64,000 bases of DNA from Zobellia nedashkovskayae (GCF_015330125.1 NZ_JADDXR010000002.1:496001-560000), one strand, 5' to 3'. Positions 44,053 to 55,553 are shown, numbered from the stretch's first letter. The notes: generated by a model not told the origin, from the sequence alone. Numbers and translations: made by a program.

Positions 44053-45045
44053 TTAATCTTTATCTAATTTATATTTCGAAAGGTCCATTCCAAAGCTAAG
44101 CCCCTTATTGATAACCAATTCTTCTAATTCTGTTAACGACTTTTTACCGAAATTTCTAAATTTCATCAAGTCATTCTTATTGAAAGAAACTAAATCTCCC
44201 AAAGTATCTACTTCCGCAGCTTTCAAACAATTCAAGGCACGTACAGAAAGATCCATATCTACCAATTTCGTTTTCAACAACTGACGCATGTGAAGTGACT
44301 CTTCATCATAAGTTTCAGTCTGAGCTATTTCATCAGCTTCTAAAGTGATACGCTCATCAGAGAACAACATAAAGTGGTGTATTAAAACCTTTGCCCCTTC
44401 AGTCAAAGCATCTTTAGGATGAATTGAACCATCAGTAACGATTTCGAAAACCAATTTTTCATAATCCGTCTTTTGTTCAACACGAAAGTTTTCAATACTA
44501 TATTTTACATTCTTAATAGGTGTAAAAATAGAATCGATAGCTATAGTACCTAAAGCCGCATTAGATTTTTTGTTTTCATCTGCAGGAACATAGCCACGAC
44601 CTTTGTCTATAACTATCTCCATGTTGATGCTCACTTTAGAATCCATATTACAGATTACTAACTCTGGATTCAACACTTGGTAACCAGAAATAAATTTCTG
44701 AAAATCACCAGCAGTCAATTGTTCTTTTCCGCTTACCGAAATTGAAACTACTTCTGCTTCAGAATCTTCTATTTGCTTCTTAAAACGTACTTGCTTAAGA
44801 TTCAATATAATTTCTGTAACATCTTCTACGATGCCAGATACAACAGAAAACTCATGTTCTACACCATCCATTCTCAAAGATGTAATCGCATGGCCTTCCA
44901 AAGACGCAAGCAACACTCTTCTTAGTGCGTTCCCAACAGTCAATCCATAACCGGGCTCTAAAGGACGAAATTCGAACTTCCCTTCGAAATCCGAAGAATC
45001 GATCATTATTACTTTATCGGGTTTCTGAAAATTAAATAATGCCAT
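44053..45045 (-). CDS. rpoA: RNA polymerase alpha subunit
   Basis: 330 residues; N-terminal assembly domain ([28 protein letters not shown], shown in parts: [18 protein letters not shown]) and C-terminal alpha-CTD with [21 protein letters not shown] and [16 protein letters not shown], which contact DNA and regulators. It lies 18 bases after rpsD. Normal length. Confidence 0.98.
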   Translation of the reverse strand: MALFNFQKPDKVIMIDSSDFEGKFEFRPLEPGYGLTVGNALRRVLLASLEGHAITSLRMDGVEHEFSVVSGIVEDVTEIILNLKQVRFKKQIEDSEAEVVSISVSGKEQLTAGDFQKFISGYQVLNPELVICNMDSKVSINMEIVIDKGRGYVPADENKKSNAALGTIAIDSIFTPIKNVKYSIENFRVEQKTDYEKLVFEIVTDGSIHPKDALTEGAKVLIHHFMLFSDERITLEADEIAQTETYDEESLHMRQLLKTKLVDMDLSVRALNCLKAAEVDTLGDLVSFNKNDLMKFRNFGKKSLTELEELVINKGLSFGMDLSKYKLDKD

Positions 45046-45063
45046 ATGACTTAGTGTTCTTTA

Positions 45064-45669
45064 TTATTTAGAGTAAAGCTCAACTATTAATTGTTCTTTG
45101 ATATTCTCTGGAATTTGAAGTCTTTCAGGAACGGTAACAAAAGCACCTTCACTCTTAGCTGTATTCCAAGTTATCCATTCGTACACTTTGCTGTTACTAG
45201 CAAGTGAATCTTGGATAGACTGTAAAGATTTAGATTTTTCACGTACACCTACAACATCACCAGCTTTTAAAGAATAAGATGGTATGTTAACCAATTCGCC
45301 GTTAACTGTAATGTGTCTGTGAGATACTAGTTGTCTTGCACCTCTTCTTGAAGGGGAGATACCCATACGGAATACAACGTTATCCAAACGTGATTCACAT
45401 AATTGAAGTAATACTTCACCAGTAACACCTTGTTTTTTCTTAGCAGTTGCAAAAGTGTTTCTAAATTGCTTTTCTAAAATACCGTAAGTATATTTAGCTT
45501 TTTGCTTCTCCATCAACTGTACCGCATATTCAGACTTTTTACCTCTACGTCTTGCGTTACCATGTTGTCCTGGAGGATAATTCTTTTTTTCGAATGATTT
45601 ATCATCTCCGAAAATTGCTTCGCCAAATTTACGAGCGATTTTACTTTTTGGTCCTGTATATCTTGCCAT
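45064..45669 (-). CDS. rpsD: 30S ribosomal protein S4
   Basis: 201 residues with the S4 RNA-binding domain ([39 protein letters not shown]). The N-terminus has no CxxC zinc motif ([21 protein letters not shown]), so it is the zinc-free form. Primary 16S rRNA binder. It lies between rpsK and rpoA. Confidence 0.98.
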   Translation of the reverse strand: MARYTGPKSKIARKFGEAIFGDDKSFEKKNYPPGQHGNARRRGKKSEYAVQLMEKQKAKYTYGILEKQFRNTFATAKKKQGVTGEVLLQLCESRLDNVVFRMGISPSRRGARQLVSHRHITVNGELVNIPSYSLKAGDVVGVREKSKSLQSIQDSLASNSKVYEWITWNTAKSEGAFVTVPERLQIPENIKEQLIVELYSK

Positions 45670-45755
45670 TTTCTTAAGTTTAGAAGTGTGATTATGAATT
45701 AAGGCTTATCCTTCGATAATCGTTAAAAACACTTCTGTGAAATAATAGTAATTAA

Positions 45756-46160
45756 TTAAACTCTTCTTCGTTTTGGTGGACGACAACCGTTATGCGGCAT
45801 CGGCGTAACATCAATAATTTCGGTAACTTCTATACCAGAATTATGTACGGCACGAATTGCAGATTCTCTTCCGTTACCAGGTCCCTTTACGTAAACCTTT
45901 ACTTTTCTCAAACCAGCTTCATGCGCAGTTTTAGAGCACTCTTCAGCAGCAACTTGCGCTGCGTATGGAGTATTTTTCTTAGAACCCCTAAAACCCATTT
46001 TTCCAGCAGATGACCAAGAAATGACATCTCCTTTTTTATTGGTAAGGGAAATTATAATATTATTAAAAGATGCAGTTACGTGCGCTTCTCCAACCGAATC
46101 AACGATTACTTTACGCTTCTTTGCCGCTTTTGCACCTGTTTTTGTAGTTGCCTTTGCCAT
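45756..46160 (-). CDS. rpsK: 30S ribosomal protein S11
   Basis: 134 residues, ending with the conserved [22 protein letters not shown]; it also has [21 protein letters not shown] basic N-terminal extension ([20 protein letters not shown]) precedes the core. Part of the small-subunit platform; 13 bases after rpsM. Confidence 0.98.
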   Translation of the reverse strand: MAKATTKTGAKAAKKRKVIVDSVGEAHVTASFNNIIISLTNKKGDVISWSSAGKMGFRGSKKNTPYAAQVAAEECSKTAHEAGLRKVKVYVKGPGNGRESAIRAVHNSGIEVTEIIDVTPMPHNGCRPPKRRRV

Positions 46161-46173
46161 AATAACCTACTTA

Positions 46174-46548
46174 TTATTTAGTTGCCTTCTTCTTGTTGGC
46201 GACCGTTTTTCTTTTTCCTTTTCTCGTCCTAGAGTTATTCTTAGTACGTTGTCCTCGAAGTGGAAGACCTGATCTGTGACGAATACCACGGTAACAACCA
46301 ATATCCATCAAACGTTTGATGTTAAGTTGTGTTTCCGAACGTAACTCACCTTCTATAGTAAAGGAAGAAACAGCATCCCTGATACGACCTATCTCATCAT
46401 CGTTCCAATCAGATACTTTTGTATCTTCACTCACTTGGGCTTTCTCTAAAATCTCTTTAGCCCTACTTCTACCGACACCGAAAATATAGGTCAATGCAAT
46501 TATGCCCCTTTTCTGTTTTGGTATGTCTATACCTGCAATTCTTGCCAT
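46174..46548 (-). CDS. rpsM: 30S ribosomal protein S13
   Basis: 124 residues; [22 protein letters not shown] at the start, helix-two-turn-helix [10 protein letters not shown] region and the basic tail [22 protein letters not shown]. Subunit bridge and tRNA-contact protein at the head of the 30S. Directly follows rpmJ. Confidence 0.98.
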   Translation of the reverse strand: MARIAGIDIPKQKRGIIALTYIFGVGRSRAKEILEKAQVSEDTKVSDWNDDEIGRIRDAVSSFTIEGELRSETQLNIKRLMDIGCYRGIRHRSGLPLRGQRTKNNSRTRKGKRKTVANKKKATK

Positions 46549-46550
46549 AA

Positions 46551-46667
46551 CTATCCTTGTCTTTGTTTAAATCTAGGATTCTTTTTGTTGATTACGTACA
46601 ACCTGCCTTTTCTGCGTACTATCTTGCAGTCGGCACTTCTCTTTTTAACTGATGCTCTAACTTTCAT
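46551..46667 (-). CDS. rpmJ: 50S ribosomal protein L36, zinc-free form
   Basis: A 38-codon gene read from ATG 46667: [20 protein letters not shown] then [18 protein letters not shown]. Of the four zinc ligands of classic L36 (Cys11, Cys14, Cys27, His33) only Cys14 remains; the others are Ser11, Asn27 and Phe33. It is therefore a C-minus form that does not need zinc. Located between infA and rpsM, the usual position. Confidence 0.95.
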   Translation of the reverse strand: MKVRASVKKRSADCKIVRRKGRLYVINKKNPRFKQRQG

Positions 46668-46691
46668 CGTTCTTATTCTTCTATCGTATTA

Positions 46692-46907
46692 CTAATATCT
46701 ATATGTAATTCTAGCTTTGGACAAGTCATAAGGACTCATTTCCAATTTCACTTTATCTCCAGGAAGTAATTTAATGTAATGCATACGCATCTTTCCCGAA
46801 ATGTGAGCCGTAACTACATGACCATTTTCTAACTCCACCCTGAACATTGCATTTGACAATGCTTCTATTATAGACCCGTCTTGTTCTATTGCTGCCTGTT
46901 TAGCCAT
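46692..46907 (-). CDS. infA: Translation initiation factor IF-1
   Basis: 71 residues, single OB-fold: [64 protein letters not shown]. Binds the 30S A site during initiation. Two bases after secY and just before rpmJ. Confidence 0.98.
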   Translation of the reverse strand: MAKQAAIEQDGSIIEALSNAMFRVELENGHVVTAHISGKMRMHYIKLLPGDKVKLEMSPYDLSKARITYRY

Positions 46908-46909
46908 AA

Positions 46910-48253
46910 TTATGCGACTTTTCTATTTTTTCCAGATTTCATCAACCCATCATAATGTCTATTCAATAAATATGCATTTACCTGTTGTACAGTATCTATA
47001 GCCACACCTACCATAATAAGTAATGATGTACCACCGTAGAACATTGCCCAACCAGCTTGAATATCCATTAATTTTACCACAATTGCAGGAAGTACTGCTA
47101 AAAGCGCCAAAAATACGGATCCTGGCAATGTAATCAAAGACATAATTTTATCCAAGAAATCTCCAGTTTCTTTCCCTGGTCTAATACCTGGTATAAAACC
47201 ACCACTTCTCTTCAAATCATCTGCCATTTTGTTCGTAGGAACGGTAATAGCCGTATAGAAATATGTAAAAATAATTATCAATAAACCAAACAACACATTG
47301 TAAGCCAGACCAAATATATCTTGAAACTGGACTTCCATCCACTGACCAGCAGCGCTGCTATTGAATGTTTTTCCTATTAAACTAGGGGCAAACATAATTG
47401 CCTGAGCAAAGATTATAGGCATAACTCCTGAAGCATTAAGCTTTAAAGGAATATATTGTCTAGAACCCATTATGTTCTTTTCATACCCACCAGATGCTGT
47501 TCTTCTTGCATATTGCACAGGTATTTGACGCGTTGCCATAACCAAAAGTATACTGGCCAAGATTACCAAGAACCAAAGTATAATTTCAACAAGGATAAAC
47601 ATCAATCCACCATTGTTATCAACCGTTCTAGAAATAAATTCCTGAACAAATGACTGAGGCAAAGTAGCAATAATACCAATCATGATTAATAATGAAATAC
47701 CATTACCAATTCCTTTATCAGTAATCTTCTCACCTAACCACATGGCAAATACACAACCCGTAACAAGAATGATAACTGCAGGAACCATAAAATCCAATCC
47801 TTTACCTAAAACAAAGGCACTATCTTGAACTCCAAAAGCTTCCAAACCATATAAGTATGCTGGGGCCTGAACCACACAGATACCAATAGTTAACCAACGC
47901 GTAATCTGATTCTTCGTTTTTCTACCACTCTCACCTTCTTTATCTAACTTCTGTAAATAAGGAATGGCAATACTCATAAGCTGAACAACAATAGATGCCG
48001 ATATATAGGGCATAATACCCAAAGCAAAAATTGATGCATTAGCAAAAGCACCACCCGTAAAAGCGTTCAACAATCCAAAAATCCCAGAATCAGTACTTGA
48101 TGCTAGTTGCGATAATTGTGTAGAATCAATTCCCGGAAGAACTATTTGACAACCAAAACGGTATACCAACAACAAACCAAGGGTTAGTAAAATTCTATTC
48201 CTTAGTTCGTCAATCTTCCAAATATTGGATATGGTCTCGAAAAATTTCTTCAT
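46910..48253 (-). CDS. secY: Preprotein translocase subunit SecY
   Basis: A 447-residue protein with ten transmembrane helices forming the Sec protein channel. Family motifs: [16 protein letters not shown] (helix 1), [15 protein letters not shown] (helix 2), [20 protein letters not shown] and [29 protein letters not shown] (shown partly: FIPGIRPG). Located between rplO and infA; adk and map, present here in many other phyla, are absent, as is usual in Flavobacteriia. Confidence 0.98.
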   Translation of the reverse strand: MKKFFETISNIWKIDELRNRILLTLGLLLVYRFGCQIVLPGIDSTQLSQLASSTDSGIFGLLNAFTGGAFANASIFALGIMPYISASIVVQLMSIAIPYLQKLDKEGESGRKTKNQITRWLTIGICVVQAPAYLYGLEAFGVQDSAFVLGKGLDFMVPAVIILVTGCVFAMWLGEKITDKGIGNGISLLIMIGIIATLPQSFVQEFISRTVDNNGGLMFILVEIILWFLVILASILLVMATRQIPVQYARRTASGGYEKNIMGSRQYIPLKLNASGVMPIIFAQAIMFAPSLIGKTFNSSAAGQWMEVQFQDIFGLAYNVLFGLLIIIFTYFYTAITVPTNKMADDLKRSGGFIPGIRPGKETGDFLDKIMSLITLPGSVFLALLAVLPAIVVKLMDIQAGWAMFYGGTSLLIMVGVAIDTVQQVNAYLLNRHYDGLMKSGKNRKVA

Positions 48254-48266
48254 GGTCAGTTTTTGC

Positions 48267-48719
48267 TTATAAATTTATTGCTTCTCCACCAGCAGCTTCT
48301 ATGGCCGCTTTGGCACTTGCCGTAAATTTATGCGCTGAAATTTTTAGAGAGGCTTTCAATTCTCCACCTCCTAATATTTTCACAAGGTCTTTACTTTTGG
48401 CTAAACCGTTTTCAACTAAAGTTTCAAAAGTAATAGTGTCTTTAACTTTTTTGTTATCGACTAACTCCTGTAACTTCTCAACGTTGATACCTTGATATTC
48501 AACTCGGTTTATGTTTGTAAAACCAAATTTAGGTACACGTCTCTGCAATGGCATCTGACCACCTTCAAAACCCAATTTCTTGGAGTAACCAGATCTTGAT
48601 TTAGCACCATTGTGACCTCTTGCAGCAGTACCGCCTTTACCAGACCCTTGACCTCTACCTATTCTTTTGCCAGCTCTATTGGTAGAACCATCAGCAGGCT
48701 TTAGATTACTTAAATTCAT
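48267..48719 (-). CDS. rplO: 50S ribosomal protein L15
   Basis: 150 residues; MNLSNLKPADGSTNRAGKRI, GRGQGSGKGGTAARGHNGAK, GGQMPLQRRVPKFGF. Internal protein of the large subunit, 14 bases before secY. Confidence 0.98.
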   Translation of the reverse strand: MNLSNLKPADGSTNRAGKRIGRGQGSGKGGTAARGHNGAKSRSGYSKKLGFEGGQMPLQRRVPKFGFTNINRVEYQGINVEKLQELVDNKKVKDTITFETLVENGLAKSKDLVKILGGGELKASLKISAHKFTASAKAAIEAAGGEAINL

Positions 48720-48732
48720 TATAATATGCTAT

Positions 48733-48915
48733 TTAAGCTTCCTCAGTGGAAACCAAATGTTCAACTTTAGCTATCATACCGAGTATATTCGGCGTGGCAT
48801 CGTGCTCTACTACTTGACCAATTTTTTTAAGACCCAAAGCAACTAATGTACGCTTTTGGTTCTGTGGTCTTTTAATGCCGCTCTTCAACTGTTTTACCAG
48901 AATTTTCTTTGCCAT
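48733..48915 (-). CDS. rpmD: 50S ribosomal protein L30
   Basis: 60 residues; ILVKQLKSGIKRPQNQKRTL, ALGLKKIGQVVEHDATPNILGM. Usual length for bacteria. Between rpsE and rplO. Confidence 0.97.
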   Translation of the reverse strand: MAKKILVKQLKSGIKRPQNQKRTLVALGLKKIGQVVEHDATPNILGMIAKVEHLVSTEEA

Positions 48916-48926
48916 AATATTTCTAC

Positions 48927-49451
48927 TTATCCTTTAAAAACTTTTTCAAGAGAAACTCCTCTTTGACCCGCAACTGTTCTAGCATCTCTTAATTGCAAAA
49001 GTGCATCAAAAGTAGCCTTTACAACATTGTGAGGGTTAGAAGAACCTTGAGACTTAGAAAGTACATCCTGAACCCCTACTGCTTCTAATACCGCTCTTAC
49101 AGCACCACCTGCGATAACTCCGGTACCATGCGATGCAGGCTGGATATAAACTCTAGCTCCACCGTATTTACCTTTTTGTTCGTGAGGTAATGTTCCCTTA
49201 TTCAAAGGAATACGAATTAAGTTCTTTTTAGCGTCTTCAATAGACTTAGCGATAGCAGTTGCTACCTCTTTAGATTTTCCTAAACCGTGACCCACAACTC
49301 CACTTTCATCACCTACAACAACTATAGCTGAAAAACCGAATGCTCTACCACCTTTAGTTACTTTGGTAACACGTTGTATGCCTACCAATCTATCTTTAAG
49401 ATCCAATCCACCGGGTTTTACGGTCTCTGCGTTTTTATATTTCTGGTACAT
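48927..49451 (-). CDS. rpsE: 30S ribosomal protein S5
   Basis: 174 residues; N-terminal double-stranded RNA-binding fold ([40 protein letters not shown]) and C-terminal domain ([20 protein letters not shown]). Important for decoding accuracy. Eight bases after rplR. Confidence 0.98.
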   Translation of the reverse strand: MYQKYKNAETVKPGGLDLKDRLVGIQRVTKVTKGGRAFGFSAIVVVGDESGVVGHGLGKSKEVATAIAKSIEDAKKNLIRIPLNKGTLPHEQKGKYGGARVYIQPASHGTGVIAGGAVRAVLEAVGVQDVLSKSQGSSNPHNVVKATFDALLQLRDARTVAGQRGVSLEKVFKG

Positions 49452-49459
49452 ACTCTTAT

Positions 49460-49816
49460 TTAAAAATTAAGTCCTGCTTCCCTTGCGCCATCAGCCAAAG
49501 ATTTCACTCTTCCGTGGTAAAGGTTACCACCTCTATCAAAAGCAACTTTTTCAATACCTGCTTCTTTGCACTTAGCAGCGATAGCTTTACCTACAAGGTT
49601 TGCAATCTCTATCTTAGTACCCTTTTCTTTTGCCAAGTCTTTATCTTTAGAAGATACAGAAGCTAATGTAGCCCCTTGTTTATCGTCTATAACTTGAGCA
49701 TAAATTTCTTTATTACTTCTAAAAACGGATAATCTAGGTCTTTCCGCTGTTCCAGTGGAAACCTTTCTGATTCTTCTCCGTATTCTCTGTTTTCTTTCGC
49801 TTGTTGATAATCCCAT
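49460..49816 (-). CDS. rplR: 50S ribosomal protein L18
   Basis: 118 residues; [64 protein letters not shown] (last part [10 protein letters not shown]). Binds 5S rRNA. Nine bases after rplF. Confidence 0.98.
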   Translation of the reverse strand: MGLSTSERKQRIRRRIRKVSTGTAERPRLSVFRSNKEIYAQVIDDKQGATLASVSSKDKDLAKEKGTKIEIANLVGKAIAAKCKEAGIEKVAFDRGGNLYHGRVKSLADGAREAGLNF

Positions 49817-49825
49817 GATATACTA

Positions 49826-50368
49826 TTAAGCTGATTTACCTGCTTTTCTTCTTAACTGCTCGCCAACAAACTTAACACCTTTACCCTTATAAGGCTCAGG
49901 CTTACGCCATCCTCGTATTTTGGCGGCAATCTGACCTACTAATTGTTTGTCGAACGATGTCAATTTAATGATTGGATTTTTCCCTTTCTCAGATATAGTC
50001 TCCACTTTACATTCTGGAGCTAACTCTAATACTATGTTGTGTGAAAATCCTAAAGCGACATCTAACTTCTGACCTTGGTTGCTAGCACGATAACCAACAC
50101 CTACAAGTTCTAATTCTTTTGTCCAACCTTTAGAAACACCTTCAATCATGTTCTTTACTAAAGCACGATACAAACCATGCTTAGCTTTATTATCTTTTGA
50201 ATCTGACGGTCTGGTTACCCAAACTTGACTATCTTCAATTTTTATTTCGACGGCAGAAAACTCTTGAGTAAGTTCACCCAACTTGCCTTTAACGACAACC
50301 TCGTTACCTTTTACCTCAACAGTAACTCCTTCAGGAATAGCTACCGGATTATTACCAATTCTTGACAT
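49826..50368 (-). CDS. rplF: 50S ribosomal protein L6
   Basis: 180 residues; two related beta-alpha domains: MSRIGNNPVAIPEGVTVEVK and the C-terminal IRGWRKPEPYKGKGVKFVGE. Near the factor-binding site of the 50S. Between rpsH and rplR. Confidence 0.98.
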   Translation of the reverse strand: MSRIGNNPVAIPEGVTVEVKGNEVVVKGKLGELTQEFSAVEIKIEDSQVWVTRPSDSKDNKAKHGLYRALVKNMIEGVSKGWTKELELVGVGYRASNQGQKLDVALGFSHNIVLELAPECKVETISEKGKNPIIKLTSFDKQLVGQIAAKIRGWRKPEPYKGKGVKFVGEQLRRKAGKSA

Positions 50369-50386
50369 TTCTTCCTTTTTATCCTA

Positions 50387-50785
50387 TTAATATACGTAGC
50401 AAAGCACTTCGCCACCTACATTCTCATTTTTTGCCTGCTTGCTCGTCATTACCCCATGAGAGGTAGATACTATCGCTATTCCTAAGCCATTCAAGACTCT
50501 AGGCAGACTCTCAGCACCAGCATACTTACGTAAACCTGGTTTACTGATTCTCTGAATTTTTTTGATAACAGGCTCTTTTGTTGCCTTGTCATATTTCAAG
50601 GCTATCTTAATAGAACCTTGAACTTTATCTTCTTCGAATTTATAACTCAAAATATAGCCCTGATCGAACAATATTTTAGTCATTTCTTTCTTCACTTTAG
50701 AAGAAGGTATCTCTACCACTCTGTGACCAGCGCTGCTGGCATTTCTAACTCTCGTTAGATAATCTGCTATAGTATCTGTAACCAT
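50387..50785 (-). CDS. rpsH: 30S ribosomal protein S8
   Basis: 132 residues; DTIADYLTRVRNASSAGHRV at the start and GLGIAIVSTSHGVMTSKQA near the end. 16S rRNA binder; in E. coli it represses the spc operon, which may or may not hold here. The 66-base gap to rpsN is the largest inside the spc part. Confidence 0.98.
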   Translation of the reverse strand: MVTDTIADYLTRVRNASSAGHRVVEIPSSKVKKEMTKILFDQGYILSYKFEEDKVQGSIKIALKYDKATKEPVIKKIQRISKPGLRKYAGAESLPRVLNGLGIAIVSTSHGVMTSKQAKNENVGGEVLCYVY

Positions 50786-50851
50786 ATATATATAATTCGG
50801 TAACGGTTTTCGTCTGTATTAACGAACCTGAAACCAGTTATTCACTAATTT

Positions 50852-51121
50852 TTACCAGCTTGCTTTTTTAACACCTGGTATAAGACCTTGATTAGCCATC
50901 TCTCTGAACGTAACCCTAGAGATACCAAAAGTTCTCATATAACCTTTTGGTCTACCTGTTAACTTGCAACGGTTGTGCATACGTACAGGTGACGCGTTTC
51001 TTGGCAATTTTTGTAATGCTTCGTAATCTCCAGCTTCTTTCAAAGCTTTTCTTTTCTCAGCATATTTAGCAACAGTTCTTTCCCTTTTGCGCTCACGGGC
51101 TTTCATTGATTCTTTAGCCAT
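50852..51121 (-). CDS. rpsN: 30S ribosomal protein S14, zinc-free form
   Basis: 89 residues, [20 protein letters not shown] at the start and [20 protein letters not shown] near the end. The CxxC pairs of the zinc-binding type are lacking (only one Cys, in [11 protein letters not shown]). Two bases after rplE. Confidence 0.97.
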   Translation of the reverse strand: MAKESMKARERKRERTVAKYAEKRKALKEAGDYEALQKLPRNASPVRMHNRCKLTGRPKGYMRTFGISRVTFREMANQGLIPGVKKASW

Positions 51122-51122
51122 A

Positions 51123-51674
51123 CTAGTTCTTTTTAAAAGGTAAACCTAATTCTGTTAATAATGATTTTGCTTCTTTATCCGTTTCAGCAGAAGTTACAAA
51201 GGTAATATCCATTCCGTCAATTCTATTGATTTTATCAATATTGATTTCAGGAAAAATTATTTGCTCTGTTACACCAAGGCTATAATTACCACGACCATCA
51301 AAGCCAGTAGCCTTAATCCCTTGAAAATCACGAACTCGCGGCAACGCACTTGTAACCAAACGGTCTAAAAATTCGTACATACGTTCTCCACGTAAAGTCA
51401 CTTTAGCGCCAATTGGCATACCTTTTCGCAACTTAAACGCAGCAACATCCTTCTTAGATAGTGTTGCAACAGCTCTTTGACCAGTAATATTAGTCAATTC
51501 ATCTACCGCATGATCGATAAGTTTTTTATCTGCTACAGCGGCACCAACACCTCTACTAACAACTATCTTTTGAAGCTTGGGTACTTGCATTACATTCTTG
51601 TAACCAAACTCTTCTTTAAGCGCACCTACTATACGCTCACCATATTCTTTCTTTAACCTTGAAACGTAAGCCAT
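51123..51674 (-). CDS. rplE: 50S ribosomal protein L5
   Basis: 183 residues; [52 protein letters not shown]. Binds 5S rRNA and contacts the P-site tRNA. Between rplX and rpsN. Confidence 0.98.
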   Translation of the reverse strand: MAYVSRLKKEYGERIVGALKEEFGYKNVMQVPKLQKIVVSRGVGAAVADKKLIDHAVDELTNITGQRAVATLSKKDVAAFKLRKGMPIGAKVTLRGERMYEFLDRLVTSALPRVRDFQGIKATGFDGRGNYSLGVTEQIIFPEINIDKINRIDGMDITFVTSAETDKEAKSLLTELGLPFKKN

Positions 51675-51677
51675 AAC

Positions 51678-51992
51678 TTATATTACTTCATTGGATTTCT
51701 TAGAAAACCGGACTTTCTTTCCGTCTCTTACCTCGTACCCTACTCTTGTTGTCTTTCCAGATTTAGCATCTATTAGAGACAAATTAGAAATATTGATAGG
51801 AGATTCTTTTTTAACGATTCCGCCTTGAGGATTCTGCGCACTTGGCTTCTGATGTTTAGAAACCATGTTAGCACCTTCTACGATCGCTTTGTTCTTTTCA
51901 CGGTTAACAGTCATCACCTTGCCTTCAGTACCTTTATGGTCTCCTGCAATGATACGAACTGTATCTCCCGTTTTAATTTTCAACTTTTTCAT
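51678..51992 (-). CDS. rplX: 50S ribosomal protein L24
   Basis: 104 residues; KOW motif in KIKTGDTVRIIAGDHKGTEG and GANMVSKHQKPSAQNPQGGI. Early assembly protein. 12 bases after rplN. Confidence 0.98.
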   Translation of the reverse strand: MKKLKIKTGDTVRIIAGDHKGTEGKVMTVNREKNKAIVEGANMVSKHQKPSAQNPQGGIVKKESPINISNLSLIDAKSGKTTRVGYEVRDGKKVRFSKKSNEVI

Positions 51993-52004
51993 GCTTGTTC
52001 TATA

Positions 52005-52373
52005 TTAAAGTACCTCAGGGGCCAATGAAACAATTTTCATGAATTGCTTATCGCGTAATTCGCGGGCAACCGGACCGAAAACACGGGTTCCTCTCATTTC
52101 TCCTGTTGGATTCAACAATACACAAGCATTGTCATCGAAACGAATATATGAACCATCAGGTCTCCTGACTTCTTTCTTAGTTCTTACAACTACAGCTGTA
52201 GATACAGCACCTTTTTTGATACCTCCGTTAGGCGTAGCTTCTTTTACAGTAACAACTATCTTATCTCCAATAGATGCGTATCTTCTCTTGGTTCCTCCAA
52301 GTACACGAATGGTCAAAACTTCTTTTGCCCCTGTGTTGTCCGCTACCTTTAATCTTGATTCTTGCTGTAACAT
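52005..52373 (-). CDS. rplN: 50S ribosomal protein L14
   Basis: 122 residues; [53 protein letters not shown]. Beta-barrel at the subunit interface. One base after rpsQ. Confidence 0.98.
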   Translation of the reverse strand: MLQQESRLKVADNTGAKEVLTIRVLGGTKRRYASIGDKIVVTVKEATPNGGIKKGAVSTAVVVRTKKEVRRPDGSYIRFDDNACVLLNPTGEMRGTRVFGPVARELRDKQFMKIVSLAPEVL

Positions 52374-52374
52374 A

Positions 52375-52635
52375 TTATTTAGCTCTTTCTAAGATTTCTA
52401 CTAAACGCCAAGTTTTAGTCTTGCTTAACGGGCGTGTCTCCATTATCTTAACGGTATCACCTTCCTTGCAATCGTTTTTCTCGTCGTGTGCAACGTACTT
52501 TTTCGTTTTTAAAACGAACTTACCGTACATAGGGTGCTTTACTTTTCTAACCTCTGCCACAACAATAGATTTCTCCATTTTGTTACTGGTTACAACCCCT
52601 ATTCTCTCTTTTCTTAAGTTTCTTTTTTCTTCCAT
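52375..52635 (-). CDS. rpsQ: 30S ribosomal protein S17
   Basis: 86 residues; [55 protein letters not shown]-fold primary binder of 16S rRNA. Follows rpmC. Confidence 0.98.
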   Translation of the reverse strand: MEEKRNLRKERIGVVTSNKMEKSIVVAEVRKVKHPMYGKFVLKTKKYVAHDEKNDCKEGDTVKIMETRPLSKTKTWRLVEILERAK

Positions 52636-52648
52636 AAAGCAGAACCAG

Positions 52649-52840
52649 TTATTGGTTTTCCCTATTAGTTAATTCCGTTGCTAATCTAGCTACCGTTCTT
52701 CTTGCCTTTCTAATCTGAAGCGGATTCTCAAGTGGCGTTACAAAATGCGCTATTTTGAGGTTAGCCTGCTGCGTTTTAAATTCAGCTAGCTTCTGCTTAA
52801 GCTCTTCTACAGACAATTCTTTAATTTCTTTGTTTTTCAT
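52649..52840 (-). CDS. rpmC: 50S ribosomal protein L29
   Basis: 63 residues; [20 protein letters not shown] and [18 protein letters not shown]. Helical hairpin near the exit tunnel where SRP docks. Between rplP and rpsQ. Confidence 0.97.
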   Translation of the reverse strand: MKNKEIKELSVEELKQKLAEFKTQQANLKIAHFVTPLENPLQIRKARRTVARLATELTNRENQ

Positions 52841-52848
52841 GGTACAAC

Positions 52849-53280
52849 TTAGATTAAATCTTGATCAACGTAGTCACGAGCAACAACAAACTTTGTTTTT
52901 ACAGGTAACTTTTGCGCTGCCAACCTTAATGCTTCCTTAGCAACATCCATAGGTACACCAGCAACTTCAAATAAAACTCTTCCAGGCTTAACGACCGCTA
53001 CAAAATATTCTGGAGCACCTTTACCTTTACCCATACGAACCTCAAGAGGTTTTTTGGTAATAGGCTTGTCCGGAAATATTTTAATCCATAACTGGCCTTG
53101 CCTTTTCATATATCTAGTAGCCGCAATACGAGCTGCCTCGATTTGGCGCGACGTAATAAATTTTGTATCCAAAGTTTTGATGCCGAACATTCCATTTGAT
53201 AACTGGAACCCTCTACCCGCATTGCCTTTCATGCGGCCTTTTTGCATCTTACGAAACTTGGTTCTTTTAGGTTGTAACAT
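52849..53280 (-). CDS. rplP: 50S ribosomal protein L16
   Basis: 143 residues; [60 protein letters not shown]. Near the A-site tRNA. Between rpsC and rpmC. Confidence 0.98.
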   Translation of the reverse strand: MLQPKRTKFRKMQKGRMKGNAGRGFQLSNGMFGIKTLDTKFITSRQIEAARIAATRYMKRQGQLWIKIFPDKPITKKPLEVRMGKGKGAPEYFVAVVKPGRVLFEVAGVPMDVAKEALRLAAQKLPVKTKFVVARDYVDQDLI

Positions 53281-53300
53281 TGTTTACTTCTTTAAAAAAA

Positions 53301-54023
53301 TTACTTTCTACGACGTTGCTTTCTTCCGCCATCACGTTTATCACCACCTTTTGAAGACTGACCTTTAGTCATACCTACTAACGGAGACAATTCACGCTTG
53401 CCGTACACTTCACCTTTCATGATCCAAACCTTAATACCCAACTTACCGTATGTCGTTTGAGCTTCATGTAAAGCATAATCGATATCTGCACGAAAAGTAG
53501 ACAATGGAATACGACCATCTTTATAAGATTCTGAACGCGCCATCTCCGCACCGTTCAAACGACCTGAAATTTGAATCTTGATTCCTTCTGCATTCATCCT
53601 CATTGCCGCAGCAATAGCCATTTTAATAGCTCTTCTAAAAGAAATTCTGCTTTCAATTTGACGAGCAACACTAGCTGCTACCAAATTTGCATCAAGTTCT
53701 GGTCTTTTGATCTCATAAATATTGATCTGAACCTCTTTATTGGTGATTTTCTTAAGCTCTTCTTTAAGCTTATCCACCTCTTGACCACCTTTACCTATAA
53801 TAATACCAGGTCTTGCAGTAGTCACAGTAATTGTAATCAACTTTAAGGTACGTTCTATAATTACTCTAGACACGCTAGCTTTCGCTAAACGAGCATGAAT
53901 ATACTTACGTATCTTATTGTCTTCAGCTAGTTTATCTCCATAATCGTTACCACCATACCAGTTAGATTCCCATCCTCTGATAATTCCTAGACGATTTCCT
54001 ATCGGATTTGTTTTCTGTCCCAT
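53301..54023 (-). CDS. rpsC: 30S ribosomal protein S3
   Basis: 240 residues; N-terminal KH domain with [20 protein letters not shown]-terminal domain with [20 protein letters not shown], and a basic tail ([15 protein letters not shown]). Part of the mRNA entry pore. One base after rplV. Confidence 0.98.
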   Translation of the reverse strand: MGQKTNPIGNRLGIIRGWESNWYGGNDYGDKLAEDNKIRKYIHARLAKASVSRVIIERTLKLITITVTTARPGIIIGKGGQEVDKLKEELKKITNKEVQINIYEIKRPELDANLVAASVARQIESRISFRRAIKMAIAAAMRMNAEGIKIQISGRLNGAEMARSESYKDGRIPLSTFRADIDYALHEAQTTYGKLGIKVWIMKGEVYGKRELSPLVGMTKGQSSKGGDKRDGGRKQRRRK

Positions 54024-54024
54024 T

Positions 54025-54432
54025 CTAGCTTTCTATATTATTATTAGACCCCAACACCAATGTAACATGGTTGGAACGTTTTCTAATTCTATGCGCTCTA
54101 CCCTGTGGAGCTGGACGCAATCTTTTCAACATACTACCACCGTCAACACGAATTTCCTTTACAAAAAGGTCCGCATCTTCAACACTAGCATCTTCATTCT
54201 TTGCCTGCCAGTTAGCCAAGGCAGAAAGTAACAATTTCTCTAATTTTCGAGAAGCCTCTTTTGGGTTAAAACGTAAAATAGCCAATGCTTTTTCTACTTT
54301 AACTCCTCTAACAAGGTCTGCTACCAAACGCATTTTTCTAGGCGATGTAGGACAGTTGTTCAACTTAGCGAACGCTATCTGTTTTTTCTCGGCCTTGATT
54401 CTTTCGGCCATCTGTTTTTTTCGAACTCCCAT
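54025..54432 (-). CDS. rplV: 50S ribosomal protein L22
   Basis: 135 residues; [20 protein letters not shown] and the tunnel loop/C-terminus [26 protein letters not shown]. The start is slightly longer than in E. coli. No deletion in the tunnel-loop region that would suggest macrolide resistance. Three bases after rpsS. Confidence 0.97.
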   Translation of the reverse strand: MGVRKKQMAERIKAEKKQIAFAKLNNCPTSPRKMRLVADLVRGVKVEKALAILRFNPKEASRKLEKLLLSALANWQAKNEDASVEDADLFVKEIRVDGGSMLKRLRPAPQGRAHRIRKRSNHVTLVLGSNNNIES

Positions 54433-54435
54433 AGC

Positions 54436-54714
54436 TTACTTTTTACCTTTGTTCTTGGCTCCTGCGTGACCTCTAAAAGATCTTGTTGGAGAAAATTCGC
54501 CTAATTTGTGACCTACCATATTCTCCGTAACGAATACAGGAACAAACTGTCTTCCGTTATGAACAGCTATAGTCTGACCTACAAAATCAGGTGTTATCAT
54601 CGATGCTCTTGACCACGTTTTTATAACGCTCTTCTTTCCTGAAGAAGCGCTTTGCTGGATTTTTTTCTCCAAGCTATAGTGAACGTAAGGTCCTTTTTTT
54701 AACGATCGTGCCAT
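54436..54714 (-). CDS. rpsS: 30S ribosomal protein S19
   Basis: 92 residues; [56 protein letters not shown]. Head of the small subunit. Between rplB and rplV. Confidence 0.98.
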   Translation of the reverse strand: MARSLKKGPYVHYSLEKKIQQSASSGKKSVIKTWSRASMITPDFVGQTIAVHNGRQFVPVFVTENMVGHKLGEFSPTRSFRGHAGAKNKGKK

Positions 54715-54728
54715 TGTTTCTTACTTTA

Positions 54729-55553
54729 TTATTTCTTTCTACGTTCTAGAATATACTTATTCGTCTTCTTGGTCCTAGTACGCGTTCTATAACCTTTAGC
54801 CGGGATTCCGTTTCTTGATCTTGGATGACCACCTGAAGCTCTACCTTCACCACCACCCATTGGGTGATCGACAGGGTTCATTGCTACTGGTCTAGTCCTA
54901 GGTCTTCTACCTAACCATCTACTTCTACCTGCTTTACCAGATACTAATAACTGGTGATCAGAATTAGATATAGCTCCAATTGTAGCCATACATGTAGATA
55001 ATATTAATCTAGTTTCACCTGAAGGCATCTTAACCGTAACGAACTTACCATCTTTTGCCATTAACTGAGCAAAAGTACCTGCGCTTCTAGCCATAACAGC
55101 TCCTTGACCAGGACGTAATTCTATACAAGAAATAATAGTACCTAATGGTATTTCACTTATTGGTAATGCATTCCCTATTTCAGGAGCTACATTACTACCA
55201 GAACTAACCTCTTGCCCTACTTCTAATCCGTTCTGCGCAATGATGTATCTTTTCTCACCATCTGCATACTTCAATAAAGCAATAAAACCTGTTCTGTTAG
55301 GATCGTACTGAATTGACTCCACAACAGCAGCAATTCCTTGCTTATCTCTTTTGAAATCAATAACACGATACCTTCTCTTATGCCCACCACCTCTTTGGCG
55401 AATGGTCATTTTTCCTTGACTGTTTCTTCCTCCCGATTTTTTTAACGGAGCGAGTAAACTCTTCTCCGGCTTATCAGTAGTAATGGCGTCAAAACCATTT
55501 ACTACTCTAAAACGCTGCCCGGGGGTTATTGGTTTTAATTTTCTAACTGACAT
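54729..55553 (-). CDS. rplB: 50S ribosomal protein L2
   Basis: 274 residues; [27 protein letters not shown]-like stretch [20 protein letters not shown], and the peptidyl-transferase-proximal [20 protein letters not shown]. Essential for subunit joining. Between rplW and rpsS. Confidence 0.98.
   Translation of the reverse strand: MSVRKLKPITPGQRFRVVNGFDAITTDKPEKSLLAPLKKSGGRNSQGKMTIRQRGGGHKRRYRVIDFKRDKQGIAAVVESIQYDPNRTGFIALLKYADGEKRYIIAQNGLEVGQEVSSGSNVAPEIGNALPISEIPLGTIISCIELRPGQGAVMARSAGTFAQLMAKDGKFVTVKMPSGETRLILSTCMATIGAISNSDHQLLVSGKAGRSRWLGRRPRTRPVAMNPVDHPMGGGEGRASGGHPRSRNGIPAKGYRTRTRTKKTNKYILERRKK

Noticed and set aside
46021..46272. Plus-strand ORF of 83 codons over rpsK-rpsM
   Set aside because: Antisense to two ribosomal protein genes; no independent evidence.
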